Positions 8,780 to 17,272 of a DNA stretch of 64,000 bases are shown here, in pieces. Below the pieces are notes generated by a model, which saw nothing but the letters and a program-made list of their open reading frames with translations, had not been told where the DNA came from and made no database searches. Origin of the DNA: UBA1431 sp002329665 (GTDB lineage Bacteria > Bacillota > Clostridia > Christensenellales > UBA1431); contig JAXGXY010000005.1 of the NCBI GenBank assembly GCA_040772545.1, positions 1 to 64,000 of the forward strand. Reading direction: 5' to 3'. Position 1 is the stretch's first letter. The number at the start of each line of letters is the position of its first letter. The position numbers were made by a program, and so were the translations under genes.

Positions 8780-10936
8780 TCAGACAAAAACCGCCTGCCC
8801 GCTGTCAGTACCGGCATCCAGCCCTGTTTCGTCACTATATTTGTCCATATCCACCAGCACCGCAAGTTCATTGTCCAGCACATCAATGCTGCCAGTACTG
8901 CGGAGCGCGTCATAGTTTCTCTCATAAACGTTGACCGTGTACTGCTGTATGTGTCGCAGTAAGCCGCGGCTTCTCTCGCCATCCCTGAGCCTTTGCGTCA
9001 GCGCGCGGGCCTCGTCCGTTTTTGGTATGATAATAGCGCGCGTGGCTTCGTCAATGAGCCGGAATTCCTTGGCGACCTGGGCAAACGGGAAACTCAGCCC
9101 GTCCTTCCCTTCTTCGAACCGCCTGACGATATGCTTTGCATCGAGCGCTTCGCCTTCAACGCTGTAAAGCTCATCAAAATAAGCTTGTATCGCCTCTGGC
9201 GATTCGATGTCTTCAAAACGGCTCATCACAGACTCGGCGACCTTTATCGGTCGCTTGAGCATATCTGGCAGGCTTCTCCGGTATGCTTGCTCCGGCTTGA
9301 ACACATAAACAGGGCTGATGGGATTCTTGCCTTCGCGGTTGCAGCGTCCCGCCGCCTGAATCAGCGAATCAAGCCCGGCTTCCGCGCGGTATACCACGGG
9401 AAAATCCACATCTACGCCAGCTTCGACTAAGCTGGTAGATATCAGCCGGCAATACATGTTTTGATCGAGCCGAAATCTGATTTCCCTCAGTAACTGCTTC
9501 CTGTGCTTTGGATACATCAATGTCGACAGATGATAAACGCCGTTCCCTTTCATCAAAGCGAATACGTTCTGCGCCTGTTTGCGCGTGCTCACGATACACA
9601 GCACCTGTCTCTCCTTTTTCAGGCGCGGCGCAAGTTCCGTATCGCTGAGTTCTCCTATATGCTGGAGTTTCGTTCTTTTAAACGCCTCATAGTCGTCCCT
9701 GATACTATCACAAAGCTCCTGGCTTTTGATTTCTGGAAGAAACTGTTTTTCCAGAGCGGGTTGCGTGGCGCTGCACAGGACGCAGGTGCTTTTATAGTTG
9801 TACACCAACTCGGATATGGCGCGGACACAGGGTAGTAGGTATTTAAGCGGTAATAGCTGGGCTTCGTCAAATATGATGACGCTGTTGGCCAGATGATGCA
9901 GCTTGCGGCATTTGGATGTCCTGTTTGCAAAAAGCGACTCAAAAAACTGAACGGTGGTCGTCACAACGACAGGCATATCCCAATTCTCGGTCGCCAAACG
10001 TTTCCCCAACACAGATTCGTCGTTTTCATCGTAATGAATGCCTGAATGATGCTCAAGCACATTATTCTCGCCAAGTATTTTTATAAACACTGCTGCGTTT
10101 TGCTCGATGATTGAATTGTATGGGATAACATAGATCACCCTGTCCATGCCGTGATGCAGCCCGTGTTTGAGCGCGAACGCCATTGATGTGATGGTTTTCC
10201 CGCCGCCTGTGGGTACGGTTAGCGTATACAAGCCCCTTTCTCCATCGGCTTTCCTCATACAATTTTTCAGTATTTGTGTTCGCCTGGCATCAATATCTCT
10301 TTTTGGTTTTAAGAAATCTGAAGTTTTCTTTTCAATCCTTTGATTCAGTGCCTCCATTGTGTCATATGCTGTCTCGCGCGCTTTTCCGGACATAAAGCAT
10401 TCCGTATCAAGAAAATCTGCGTCCACAAGGCACGAGAACAACATTCTAATATAGAACGACACAGAAAATCCCATTTTGCCTAATGGGGTTAATGTGGCAG
10501 ATAGTACGCTGGTATCCGGCATAATGATATGCTCATTATAGTGTGTATACGGCTCGGGATCTCGCTTCAATCGCCCACATAAGGTGGCGTCGTCCGATGT
10601 GCACGCAAAGCTGCCGCCATCCGGCAGACCCGCGTGATGCCCTGCCACGCAATACGCCAGCATGCGGCCTATGTTTGCATAACGGCTACTCAGTTCCTTC
10701 GCACCGGCCGTAGAATGATCGACGCGCTGCTTATTCTCTCCATATATACGTTTTTGAAAGGCTTCCGAGAATTTGCCAACATCATGAAACAGCGCGCACA
10801 GCCACGCAGCATCGCCATTGCCAAAGCGCTCTCCAAACGCGCGCGCGCGGGCAGCAGTCTTCTCCAGATGCTCCTTTACCGTCTGTTCCGCTCCATCACT
10901 CTCACGGATATGCGCCACGAATTTTGTATGTGCCAT
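8780..10936 (-). CDS. cas3: Cas3 helicase-nuclease (type I-C)
   Basis: This 718-residue effector is recruited by target-bound Cascade, then nicks, unwinds and degrades invading DNA. An N-terminal HD nuclease domain is marked by LFHDVGKFSEAF (His-Asp about residues 51-52) and VDHSTAGAKEL. The superfamily-2 helicase follows with TVPTGGGKT (about residue 240), FDEAQLLPL as the DExH-type box, CSATQPAL, and QAAGRCNREGK as motif VI. The ATG at 10936 follows AAGGAGCTTCCCAAA. Length is normal and no key residue is missing, so interference should be functional. It is separated from cas5 by about 400 nt, wider than usual. Confidence 0.96.
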   Translation of the reverse strand: MAHTKFVAHIRESDGAEQTVKEHLEKTAARARAFGERFGNGDAAWLCALFHDVGKFSEAFQKRIYGENKQRVDHSTAGAKELSSRYANIGRMLAYCVAGHHAGLPDGGSFACTSDDATLCGRLKRDPEPYTHYNEHIIMPDTSVLSATLTPLGKMGFSVSFYIRMLFSCLVDADFLDTECFMSGKARETAYDTMEALNQRIEKKTSDFLKPKRDIDARRTQILKNCMRKADGERGLYTLTVPTGGGKTITSMAFALKHGLHHGMDRVIYVIPYNSIIEQNAAVFIKILGENNVLEHHSGIHYDENDESVLGKRLATENWDMPVVVTTTVQFFESLFANRTSKCRKLHHLANSVIIFDEAQLLPLKYLLPCVRAISELVYNYKSTCVLCSATQPALEKQFLPEIKSQELCDSIRDDYEAFKRTKLQHIGELSDTELAPRLKKERQVLCIVSTRKQAQNVFALMKGNGVYHLSTLMYPKHRKQLLREIRFRLDQNMYCRLISTSLVEAGVDVDFPVVYRAEAGLDSLIQAAGRCNREGKNPISPVYVFKPEQAYRRSLPDMLKRPIKVAESVMSRFEDIESPEAIQAYFDELYSVEGEALDAKHIVRRFEEGKDGLSFPFAQVAKEFRLIDEATRAIIIPKTDEARALTQRLRDGERSRGLLRHIQQYTVNVYERNYDALRSTGSIDVLDNELAVLVDMDKYSDETGLDAGTDSGQAVFV

Positions 10937-11188
10937 TTTGGGAAGCTCCTTACCAGAATTGGGAGAAACGACTGTTTACTAGAGGTCCTGTTATGAAATG
11001 TTTTCGTTGAATAAAACTAAACTCGTATCGTTAGCTGTCTGAAAATTAAACGTAATTTTTTCAACATGTCTGGCAAAAATGTACCGATCCAGTGGGATGC
11101 AGCAGCCATCTCATGTCCTCCGGGTTTGCCAACCCCAAGGCCAGGCGGGCATCCGGCCTCTTCGAAAATCGCTTAGTAAAACTAAATG

Positions 11189-11526
11189 TTAAGATTTCCT
11201 CCTTTTATCCCCAAAACTTTCGTTTACTTTATCAATTAACGAAGCCAGTAATAATATGTTATCAAAACCTTTGTACCAAATTACGGACAGCACGGGGTAA
11301 TACCCCCTTTCAAGCAGACAAATATCTAGAACACCTGTTGCGCTGCTGTGTTCAAACACATTTCCATCGGCGTCGTCATGCCTTGCCAATCGGATTCATT
11401 CGTTTTTAAAAGCAGGTATACTCATTCCAGTTCCACGGCCTCATCAATCGTTTTCGGGAGTGTTATGTGAATACACTCGTTTTTCAGCAAACTGAAGAAG
11501 CACTCGGCATGGACAGCGTACCATGC
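11189..11526 (-). pseudogene. Remnant of an IS3-family transposase
   Basis: On the minus strand from about 11523 the frame reads AECFFSLLKNECI then PKTIDEAVELE before a stop at 11422-11424. This is the C-terminal DDE-domain region of IS3-family OrfB (family form AESFFSLLKxEx). Shortly after, TTPMEMC resembles the conserved LTPxExR end. The N-terminus, OrfA and both inverted repeats are absent. The region between here and cas3 (10937-11188) shows no gene. The family call rests on these short motifs. Confidence 0.6.
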
Positions 11527-11542
11527 ACGTTAACTCCTGCTG

Positions 11543-12469
11543 TCACATATATTTTGGAAAAATCTGCTTGAGTTTTACTGCCTTATCAATCAGCCAGTCG
11601 AAATGTTCATCCCATTTATCTTGCTGCCTTATGTCCCCGGTTTTATATACTGTAATCCGGCTAGCCTTGGCTTCCGGGATGAGCCGCCAATCCATGTTAA
11701 AGCCCAATTCGCCCTCAATCTCTTCTTTATGGGATTCAAATTGCTGGAATATTTCTTTGTTGTTAACGATGTATATCTCAGCCCCAAGCTTTTTGTTTTG
11801 CACGTTTGCCAGTAAATTGATGTGATACTCGGAACTTCCCACGGCTAAATCATACCAGTTTTGAGCCAATGGTTTACGCTTGTTGAACAGTTTGGAGTAC
11901 TCCGGTTTTTGCGAGGCATATTCGACAAATCCTTGCCAGAATTCAAGCTGGGTCTTTTGGCCTTCGGATAAAGCATTGGTCAGTTTCATTGCCTTTGCCC
12001 AATCGTTTGGTCTGGAAACAACATTGAACTTTGGCGCAGGTAACGAGTCTCCGATTTTCCAAAGCTCGATTTCTATCAGGAAGAATCCTATATTCTCGTC
12101 CGTATGCGTATTTAACCAATCGACAGCTTGCCGGTGTTCGTCCCTCGCGTGCTTAACGATCCATATTACAACCTCGGCATCCTTACCCGCTGCATAGGTA
12201 ATAGTCTGGCCAAGATGTTTATGGTCGGTTTCTTCTAACTGATTCTCAATGACTATCTTACGGTTTGTCCCGACTTCGCTCGCATAGATATCCACACTAA
12301 ACGGTCCGACCGACGACTCCAACTCATCAGGATTAATGTCCATCCCAATTTCCGCACTCAGTTTTGCGATATTTTCTTCTTCCGCCAACCATTTCGAAAA
12401 ACCGGAAGCCTCATGCTTCCATACCGTACGCAAATCGTCAATCTTGTCCAGCTTTCCAAGGTTTGTCAT
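11543..12469 (-). CDS. DUF4268-type protein, probable PD-(D/E)XK-like fold
   Basis: The predicted protein has 308 residues. The middle carries VDIYASEVGTNRKIVIENQL then TDHKHLGQTITYA, with Asp and a Glu-x-Gln in the arrangement of PD-(D/E)XK-like nucleases; this N-terminal module followed by a DUF4268 C-terminus occurs in proteins often found in defence islands. The C-terminal part (FWQGFVEYA, NWYDLAVGSSEYHINL) fits DUF4268. The ATG at 12469 is preferred because GGGAGGAGA lies 7 nt upstream; a longer frame to 12517 lacks this. Function is not known. The location between a transposase remnant and a nuclease pseudogene suggests a defence role by association. Confidence 0.7.
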   Translation of the reverse strand: MTNLGKLDKIDDLRTVWKHEASGFSKWLAEEENIAKLSAEIGMDINPDELESSVGPFSVDIYASEVGTNRKIVIENQLEETDHKHLGQTITYAAGKDAEVVIWIVKHARDEHRQAVDWLNTHTDENIGFFLIEIELWKIGDSLPAPKFNVVSRPNDWAKAMKLTNALSEGQKTQLEFWQGFVEYASQKPEYSKLFNKRKPLAQNWYDLAVGSSEYHINLLANVQNKKLGAEIYIVNNKEIFQQFESHKEEIEGELGFNMDWRLIPEAKASRITVYKTGDIRQQDKWDEHFDWLIDKAVKLKQIFPKYM

Positions 12470-12572
12470 GCGATTGTCTCCTCCCATAAAATCGACTTCC
12501 TGTAGATCTTGACCCACCTATTTAAATTCTCAAATAGCCCCTCATCAGCAAATCATAGTGTAAAAACCGTCC

Positions 12573-12960
12573 TTACATTTCACGTTGCTTTTCCTTTAGG
12601 CTCCTTCCGTTCGTATCTTTCCATGCTTGAGGACCGCTAACGCTGTAACCAAGAACAAAGCCTGCCGCTGCTGAAGAACTCGAAAACAGCAACCGAATCT
12701 ATCACTTTTCCGTCTTGCTTATACTTTTCAATGTTCTTTAGCATAAACCCGGGGTTAATGATTTCAGCGCCGGGCTCTTATGTATAGTCGACCCCTTAAG
12801 GACAATTGCTCTGGGTCGCAATAGCATGAAAACGATTCTCAAGGTATTTGATGTGAGCCTTGTCGTCCTTGCTGATGAAAACTATTGCTTCATTCCAATA
12901 GTCTTTGCCATCCAAATGCTGTTTTAGCCTTGCCACCGAAAATCGACGCAGTTGAAAACG
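12573..12960 (-). pseudogene. Broken GIY-YIG / DUF4357 nuclease gene
   Basis: Translating the minus strand in different frames recovers pieces of one protein. RLKQHLDGKDYWNEAIVFIS and KAHIKYLENRFHAIATQSN are the GIY-YIG domain. Then comes NPGFMLKNIEKYKQDGKV. After another frame change, SSAAAGFVLGYSVSGPQAWK and DTNGRSLKE form the DUF4357 end, with a stop at 12573. At least two frameshifts and a stop separate the pieces, and the start of the GIY-YIG domain is degraded. The gene is not expected to make an active nuclease. Confidence 0.75.
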
Positions 12961-13052
12961 CGTCTGTCTGCATTTCCAATAAAGCTGCTGCTATCGCAAT
13001 AATGCCGAAATCCGCCTAACATGTTCTCTGTGCCCAAAGCTTTGTTCTTCAT
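12924..13052 (-). CDS. Possible 42-residue ORF, coupled to the upstream gene
   Basis: An ATG at 13052 lies 1 nt beyond the TGA of the 13054-13962 gene and has GAGGAG 7 nt upstream. The product starts MKNKALGTENMLGGFRHYCD and resembles nothing I know. Its end overlaps the decayed GIY-YIG gene, so it may be the truncated front of a frameshifted larger gene; the alternative frame reads ADFGIIAIAAALLEMQTD, which looks more protein-like. Confidence 0.3.
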   Translation of the reverse strand: MKNKALGTENMLGGFRHYCDSSSFIGNADRRVFNCVDFRWQG

Positions 13053-13053
13053 G

Positions 13054-13962
13054 TCAACACTCCTCTAAAAATTTTTTTATTGGCACCATGTTAGAGGCAT
13101 ACAAGCCATATCCCATTAAGTTTGAATTCGCAATTTTCACTTCGATTTTATTTCTGAGATTTGGGTGGTCACTCATGGCTTTCTGGAGTTCCCGCTTCAT
13201 AATCTTACTATCTGGCTTATGGTTAGCACAAATCATGATAAACTCCTTTTTCTCTCTGTTTATCGTGATTTCTCTGCTCATTTTCCCCATCAGGCCGAGT
13301 CTGACTTTTTGGTTATACTGCGTTTGAACCTCGTCAAACAAACCGGGCAGTTTACCGTCGTCTATGAATTTCTCAATATCTGCAAAATGCTTCACTATAC
13401 CAGCAGAGCCCGCCATCGCCCCATCCCCAAACTTCACCTCAAAAATCGCCAGAGTCGGGACTTCTACGTTCTTTCTTGCACCTGCTCGGGATAGCCACTT
13501 GATACCTGTCATGTCAAAGCGGCTCTTGTTTTCCGAATTAGCATATTCGATGTCGCTGATGAAATAATCTGTGTCCTCCGAAATCGGGGATGAATTATTT
13601 TCACGAAGAATCAGCTGCTGGACTTCCCTTTCAACTTTGGGATATTGGGCAAACCAATTATCCATCTCTCGCTTCATCAACGGCAGGTTCTCCATGTAGT
13701 CCTCTTCGCGAGTGAATCCAGATGTGTCCAAGGTTGTCCATAAGCCGCCGTTATCGATGCAATACTTTTGGTCAAAGCCGAAAGCATAATGCCCGTTCGC
13801 TTCCGTTACCCTTAAAATATTGCCGCCCCGGTAGTAAATATTGATATAGTTTTCCCTGATTTCCAAACAAAGAGTATCGTCGGCTTTTACCGTTTTAAGC
13901 AGCTTGGACAGGTTACCGCTGAGCAAATCATGCATAAAGGTCTCGCTTAAGAAGCCATACAT
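13054..13962 (-). CDS. Uncharacterised protein with PD-(D/E)XK-like motif
   Basis: This 302-residue protein has no name I can give. Around residues 150-185 it shows SRFDMTGIKWLSRAG followed by PTLAIFEVKFGDG: an Asp, then Glu-x-Lys on a beta strand, the spacing of PD-(D/E)XK nuclease cores found in restriction and defence proteins. The C-terminus has ITINREKKEFIMICANHKPD. The ATG at 13962 is preceded by AGGTG at suitable distance; an in-frame GTG lies 3 nt upstream. It heads a minus-strand block with the small ORF and the nuclease remnant. A role in defence is inferred from motif and neighbourhood only. Confidence 0.6.
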   Translation of the reverse strand: MYGFLSETFMHDLLSGNLSKLLKTVKADDTLCLEIRENYINIYYRGGNILRVTEANGHYAFGFDQKYCIDNGGLWTTLDTSGFTREEDYMENLPLMKREMDNWFAQYPKVEREVQQLILRENNSSPISEDTDYFISDIEYANSENKSRFDMTGIKWLSRAGARKNVEVPTLAIFEVKFGDGAMAGSAGIVKHFADIEKFIDDGKLPGLFDEVQTQYNQKVRLGLMGKMSREITINREKKEFIMICANHKPDSKIMKRELQKAMSDHPNLRNKIEVKIANSNLMGYGLYASNMVPIKKFLEEC

Positions 13963-14157
13963 CACATTACACCTGACACAATTTCGCCTAAAATATTGTT
14001 CAACTTCCCGCTGACCTTATACCAATATTACCATATATTTCTACAGAATAATACATCTATATGGAGTTAGGTATTGTAGTAATGAAACCCCCGTAAATTG
14101 GGCATTTGAGAGACTAAGCTGCACCAAATTTTTCTCTATTTTTGGGCCGAATTATAA

Positions 14158-14180
14158 TTCGAATCCTAGTTCCGCTGCCA
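14158..14180 (+). other. tRNA 3'-end-like sequence, possible attachment site
   Basis: TTCGAATCCTAG then TTCCGCTGCCA resembles the T-loop, acceptor strand and encoded CCA of a tRNA. No matching 5' half, D-arm or anticodon arm lies upstream (the 5' side of the T-stem does not pair), so it is not a tRNA gene. Such fragments are left when mobile elements integrate into tRNA genes. It sits at the edge of the AT-rich defence region. Confidence 0.4.
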
Positions 14181-14460
14181 CTTCGTCGGAGCAAACTGCG
14201 CTCCACTCACAATCCCTGAATTGTTTCTCGATTCAGGGATTTTTCGTAACGCTCCGTTGCTCCTCCTTCTCCACACAAAGCTACGCTTTTGTGGTTTTGC
14301 TCGGGCAGGGCTTCGCAGCCCCGGGTAACCCCGCTTCGCTCATAACCCCTGAATTGTTTCTCAATTCAGGGGTTTTTCGTAACGCTCCGTTGCTCCTCCT
14401 CTTCCCCACAAAGCCGCGCTCTGCGGGGATTTTACTCGGGCAGGGCTTCGGGTATGTTTC
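14181..14460. repeat. Two tandem copies of a dispersed stem-loop repeat
   Basis: Two copies of about 145 nt follow each other. Each contains the word CGCTCCGTTGCTCCTCCT, a hairpin with a CCCTGAAT/ATTCAGGG-type stem (for example 14345-14371) and a second hairpin of the CCCCRCAAAG/CTTTGYGGGG type. Relatives occur near 49651, 59173 and 61405-62345. No reading frame looks like a protein. The remaining gap from 13963 to 14157 is AT-rich and empty. Confidence 0.75.
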
Positions 14461-14506
14461 ATTAGCGTCTCCTTTTCTTCAGTATCAATGTGCGCCTCAA
14501 TATACA

Positions 14507-14540
14507 AAAAAGCCGGAGAGCATGAGCTCTCCGGCTTTTT
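14507..14540 (-). terminator. Intrinsic terminator of the osmoprotectant operon
   Basis: A perfect 15-bp stem (AAAAAGCCGGAGAGC with its complement, ATGA loop) ends in T5, 8 nt past the stop of the binding-protein gene. The flanking A and T tracts would let it work in both directions. Confidence 0.9.
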
Positions 14541-14548
14541 CGTTGAGG

Positions 14549-15430
14549 CTAGTCTATCAGCCCTTTGTCCCTGAGCGCCTGCGTGGCCACCTCTATCGAT
14601 TCCGTCCCTTCGTCCACCATAAGATTGTACTTCTGCATGTCTTCATCCGTGAACGTTCCTTTAAGCTCCCTCAGCGCGCTTACCACTTCCGGATTCGCGT
14701 CCACGTAAGCCTGCTTCATTATCGGCGCGACGTAATACGGCGGGAAGAAGCTTTTGTCGTCAGTCAGATTCACCAGGTTGAACTTCGCGATCCTGCCGTC
14801 CGTGCTGAACGAAACATTGACATCGAGCTGGCCATCGCGCAGCGCGGCGTACGTCAGGCTCTGGTCCATCGGCAGTTCCTGCTTGAAATTTATGCCATAT
14901 ACTTCCTTTAAGCCCGGCAGCCCGTCCGTACGCCCCAGGAACTCGTTATCGCATCCTATTATCATGTCGTTTGCATGCGGGACAAGCTCCGAGACCGTCG
15001 AAACGCCAAGTTCCTTCGCGGTTTCCGCCGTGACGGAAAGTATGTATGTGTTGTTCCAGCCTATCTCGTCCAGCCACGTTATACCATACTGTTTCTCAAA
15101 TTCATCTTTTACATAATCGTACGTTTCCTGGGGACTTAGTATTTCTGTCTGTTCCAGTATCGCTCCGTAGCCCGTGCCCGTGTACTCCGGGTATACGTCG
15201 ATTTCATCGTTTTTCAATGCTTCAAAGCAAAGCATCGTACCGCCGAATTCGGTTACTTCGGCCTCGTAATCGGTTTTTGCTTCGATCAAAACCGCGAGCA
15301 TCTGCCCTGCAAGACGCTGTTCTGTATAGTTCTTATGTCCGATCTTTACTACCTTATCCTGTTGTGAGCAACCCGCCATCAATCCTGCCGCAAGCAACAT
15401 CACTGCAATTAAAACGACTATTTTCTTCAT
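14549..15430 (-). CDS. Osmoprotectant ABC transporter substrate-binding lipoprotein (OpuCC-like)
   Basis: The 293-residue lipoprotein captures quaternary-ammonium compounds such as glycine betaine, carnitine or choline outside the membrane. It starts MKKIVVLIAVMLLAAGLMAG-C, a lipoprotein signal peptide with the acylated Cys near residue 21. KIGHKNYTEQRLAGQMLAVL and DVYPEYTGTGYGAIL are characteristic of the OpuAC/OsmX binding domain. I start at 15430 where AAAGGAAGGG precedes the ATG; a longer frame to 15466 has no such site. It is the last gene of the operon. The exact ligand cannot be read from sequence. Confidence 0.9.
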   Translation of the reverse strand: MKKIVVLIAVMLLAAGLMAGCSQQDKVVKIGHKNYTEQRLAGQMLAVLIEAKTDYEAEVTEFGGTMLCFEALKNDEIDVYPEYTGTGYGAILEQTEILSPQETYDYVKDEFEKQYGITWLDEIGWNNTYILSVTAETAKELGVSTVSELVPHANDMIIGCDNEFLGRTDGLPGLKEVYGINFKQELPMDQSLTYAALRDGQLDVNVSFSTDGRIAKFNLVNLTDDKSFFPPYYVAPIMKQAYVDANPEVVSALRELKGTFTDEDMQKYNLMVDEGTESIEVATQALRDKGLID

Positions 15431-15494
15431 TTTCCCTTCCTTTCTTCTGGTAATATTTATCGCCACCAGCCAAAATCGACCGGAAATTAATCCG

Positions 15495-16127
15495 TTATTT
15501 TGCGGCGATCCCTTTGGATGTTATCTTCTTTTCGAACAGCCCGAGAACAAAATCGGTGAGCAGCGCGAGCAGCGCGGCCGATATCGCGCCCCATATCATC
15601 ATCGGATAGTTCATCATCCCGATTCCCTGGTATATTAGCGTACCCAGGCCGCCTGCGCCGATCAACGTAGCGATGGTCGCCACACCGATACCGGTAACTG
15701 TAGCGATGCGTACGCCGCCCATGATAACGGGAACGGCTAGCGGCATCTGGACCTTATAGAGTATCTGCATATTCGACATACCCATGCCCATTGCCGCCTC
15801 GATGATGGAAGGATCGACATTTCTGATGCCTATATACGTGTTCTTGATTATTGGCAGCAGCGCATAAAGAAAGAGCGCTAATATAGCGTTTTTATCGCGT
15901 ATGCCCACCAGCGGTATAAGCAACGCGAACATCGCAAGGCTTGGAACCGTCTGCATTACGTTCGCGACGCCTATAACGGCATTCGCCAGCTTTTCATTCC
16001 TGTTGATCAGCAAACCGACCGGTATCCCGACAATGCAGGCCAGCGCGACTGCTGTAAACGCCAGGTAAACGTGCTCCCCCGTCCTGCCCAGTATATCATC
16101 CCAGTGTAGCGCTATATATTCGATCAA
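15495..16127 (-). CDS. Osmoprotectant ABC transporter permease (OpuCB-like)
   Basis: The 210-residue membrane subunit has about five to six hydrophobic segments. IGVANVMQTVPSLAMFAL and KNTYIGIRNVDPSIIEAAMG contain the loop that contacts the ATPase. The start is a TTG at 16127 immediately after the ATPase TAA, so translation is probably coupled. Known OpuC/OsmU importers usually have two different permeases; only one is present, so it may act as a homodimer, as expected for some clostridial OpuC versions. There is no second permease elsewhere in the window. Confidence 0.9.
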   Translation of the reverse strand: MIEYIALHWDDILGRTGEHVYLAFTAVALACIVGIPVGLLINRNEKLANAVIGVANVMQTVPSLAMFALLIPLVGIRDKNAILALFLYALLPIIKNTYIGIRNVDPSIIEAAMGMGMSNMQILYKVQMPLAVPVIMGGVRIATVTGIGVATIATLIGAGGLGTLIYQGIGMMNYPMMIWGAISAALLALLTDFVLGLFEKKITSKGIAAK

Positions 16128-17264
16128 TTAGAATCCCTCGCTTTCCGGTATGATCTCTGTCAGTACGTTGAGGATGGTCGTCTCGGTAATGATACCTACC
16201 GTTATTCCTTCTTCCACGACCGGCATGAAACGCAGCTTATGCTTTTCCCGAAGCTGCAGCACCTCGTTCAAAGGCGTATCCGGCTGGACGGTGACCACAT
16301 CCGTCCTCATGATGTCCTTCATGCGCACGTCATGATCATAATCCTTGTTAATCTGGCGCCTGCCCACCATGCCTTGAATATAGTTGGGATTGTTCCCGCT
16401 GCTGCTGACGACGACCAGCACCTCGCAGTTCTTTTCACGCATGAGTTCCACCGCGTGGGCGAGAGGCCGGTTCATTCCGATGCGCACGTAATCCTTGTTC
16501 ATGATGTCCCGCGCGCGCAGCATATCGGGCGTTTTCCACAGGCGATCCCGCCCGACGAAGGATTCTATGAACTCGTTCGCCGGGTTTTTCAATATTTTCT
16601 CAGGAGTATCGTACTGCATTATCCTTCCGTCTTGCATCACTGCGATCTTATCGCCGATCTTAATCGCTTCGTCGATGTCGTGGGTCACGAACACGATCGT
16701 TTTATGCAGTTCCTCCTGGAGCTTTAAAAGCTCGTTCTGCAACTGGTCCCTAGTTATCGGATCGAGCGCCGAGAAAGGCTCGTCCATCAAAACGATGTCG
16801 GGGTCGTTCGCGAGCGCCCTTGCCACGCCGACGCGTTGCTGCTGCCCGCCCGAAAGCTCGTTGGGATAACGGTTCATATATTCTTCGTGCTGCATGCCGA
16901 CCATATCCAGAAGCTCTATCGTTCTTTTGGCGACCTTTTCAGGATCGTTTTTGGTCAGCCTCGGTACGATCCCGATATTCTGCCCCACGGTCAGATGCGG
17001 GAACAGCCCGATCCGCTGAATGACGTAGCCGATGTTGCGCCTTAGCTCAATGGGATCGACTTCTTTGATATCCTTACCATTAATCAGTATTGTGCCGCTG
17101 GACGGCTCCTCCAGGCGATTGATCATCTTCATCGTCGTGGTTTTGCCGCATCCGCTCTCTCCGACCAGCACAACCAGCTCGCCCTGCTCGATGTCAAGGT
17201 TGAGGTTTTTTACAACCATGTCTTTGCTGTTGTATGATTTAGATACGTCGATTAATTGAATCAT
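16128..17264 (-). CDS. Osmoprotectant ABC transporter ATP-binding protein with CBS domains (OpuCA-like)
   Basis: The 378-residue ATPase powers uptake. Walker A GESGCGKTTTMKM, signature LSGGQQQRVGVARAL and Walker B IVLMDEPFSALDP are intact. Two C-terminal CBS modules follow (RARDIMNKDYVRIGMNRPL; RMKDIMRTDVVTVQPD), the part that in OpuA/OpuC proteins senses ionic strength or binds c-di-AMP. I use the ATG at 17264, giving MIQLIDVSKSY, preceded by AAGGCGG. It lies 8 nt after the stop of the upstream regulator-like gene. Confidence 0.93.
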   Translation of the reverse strand: MIQLIDVSKSYNSKDMVVKNLNLDIEQGELVVLVGESGCGKTTTMKMINRLEEPSSGTILINGKDIKEVDPIELRRNIGYVIQRIGLFPHLTVGQNIGIVPRLTKNDPEKVAKRTIELLDMVGMQHEEYMNRYPNELSGGQQQRVGVARALANDPDIVLMDEPFSALDPITRDQLQNELLKLQEELHKTIVFVTHDIDEAIKIGDKIAVMQDGRIMQYDTPEKILKNPANEFIESFVGRDRLWKTPDMLRARDIMNKDYVRIGMNRPLAHAVELMREKNCEVLVVVSSSGNNPNYIQGMVGRRQINKDYDHDVRMKDIMRTDVVTVQPDTPLNEVLQLREKHKLRFMPVVEEGITVGIITETTILNVLTEIIPESEGF

Positions 17265-17272
17265 ATTCCGCC

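Noticed and set aside
14085..14180. Complete tRNA gene
   Set aside because: Only the 3' end resembles a tRNA; the T-stem does not pair and no anticodon arm is present.
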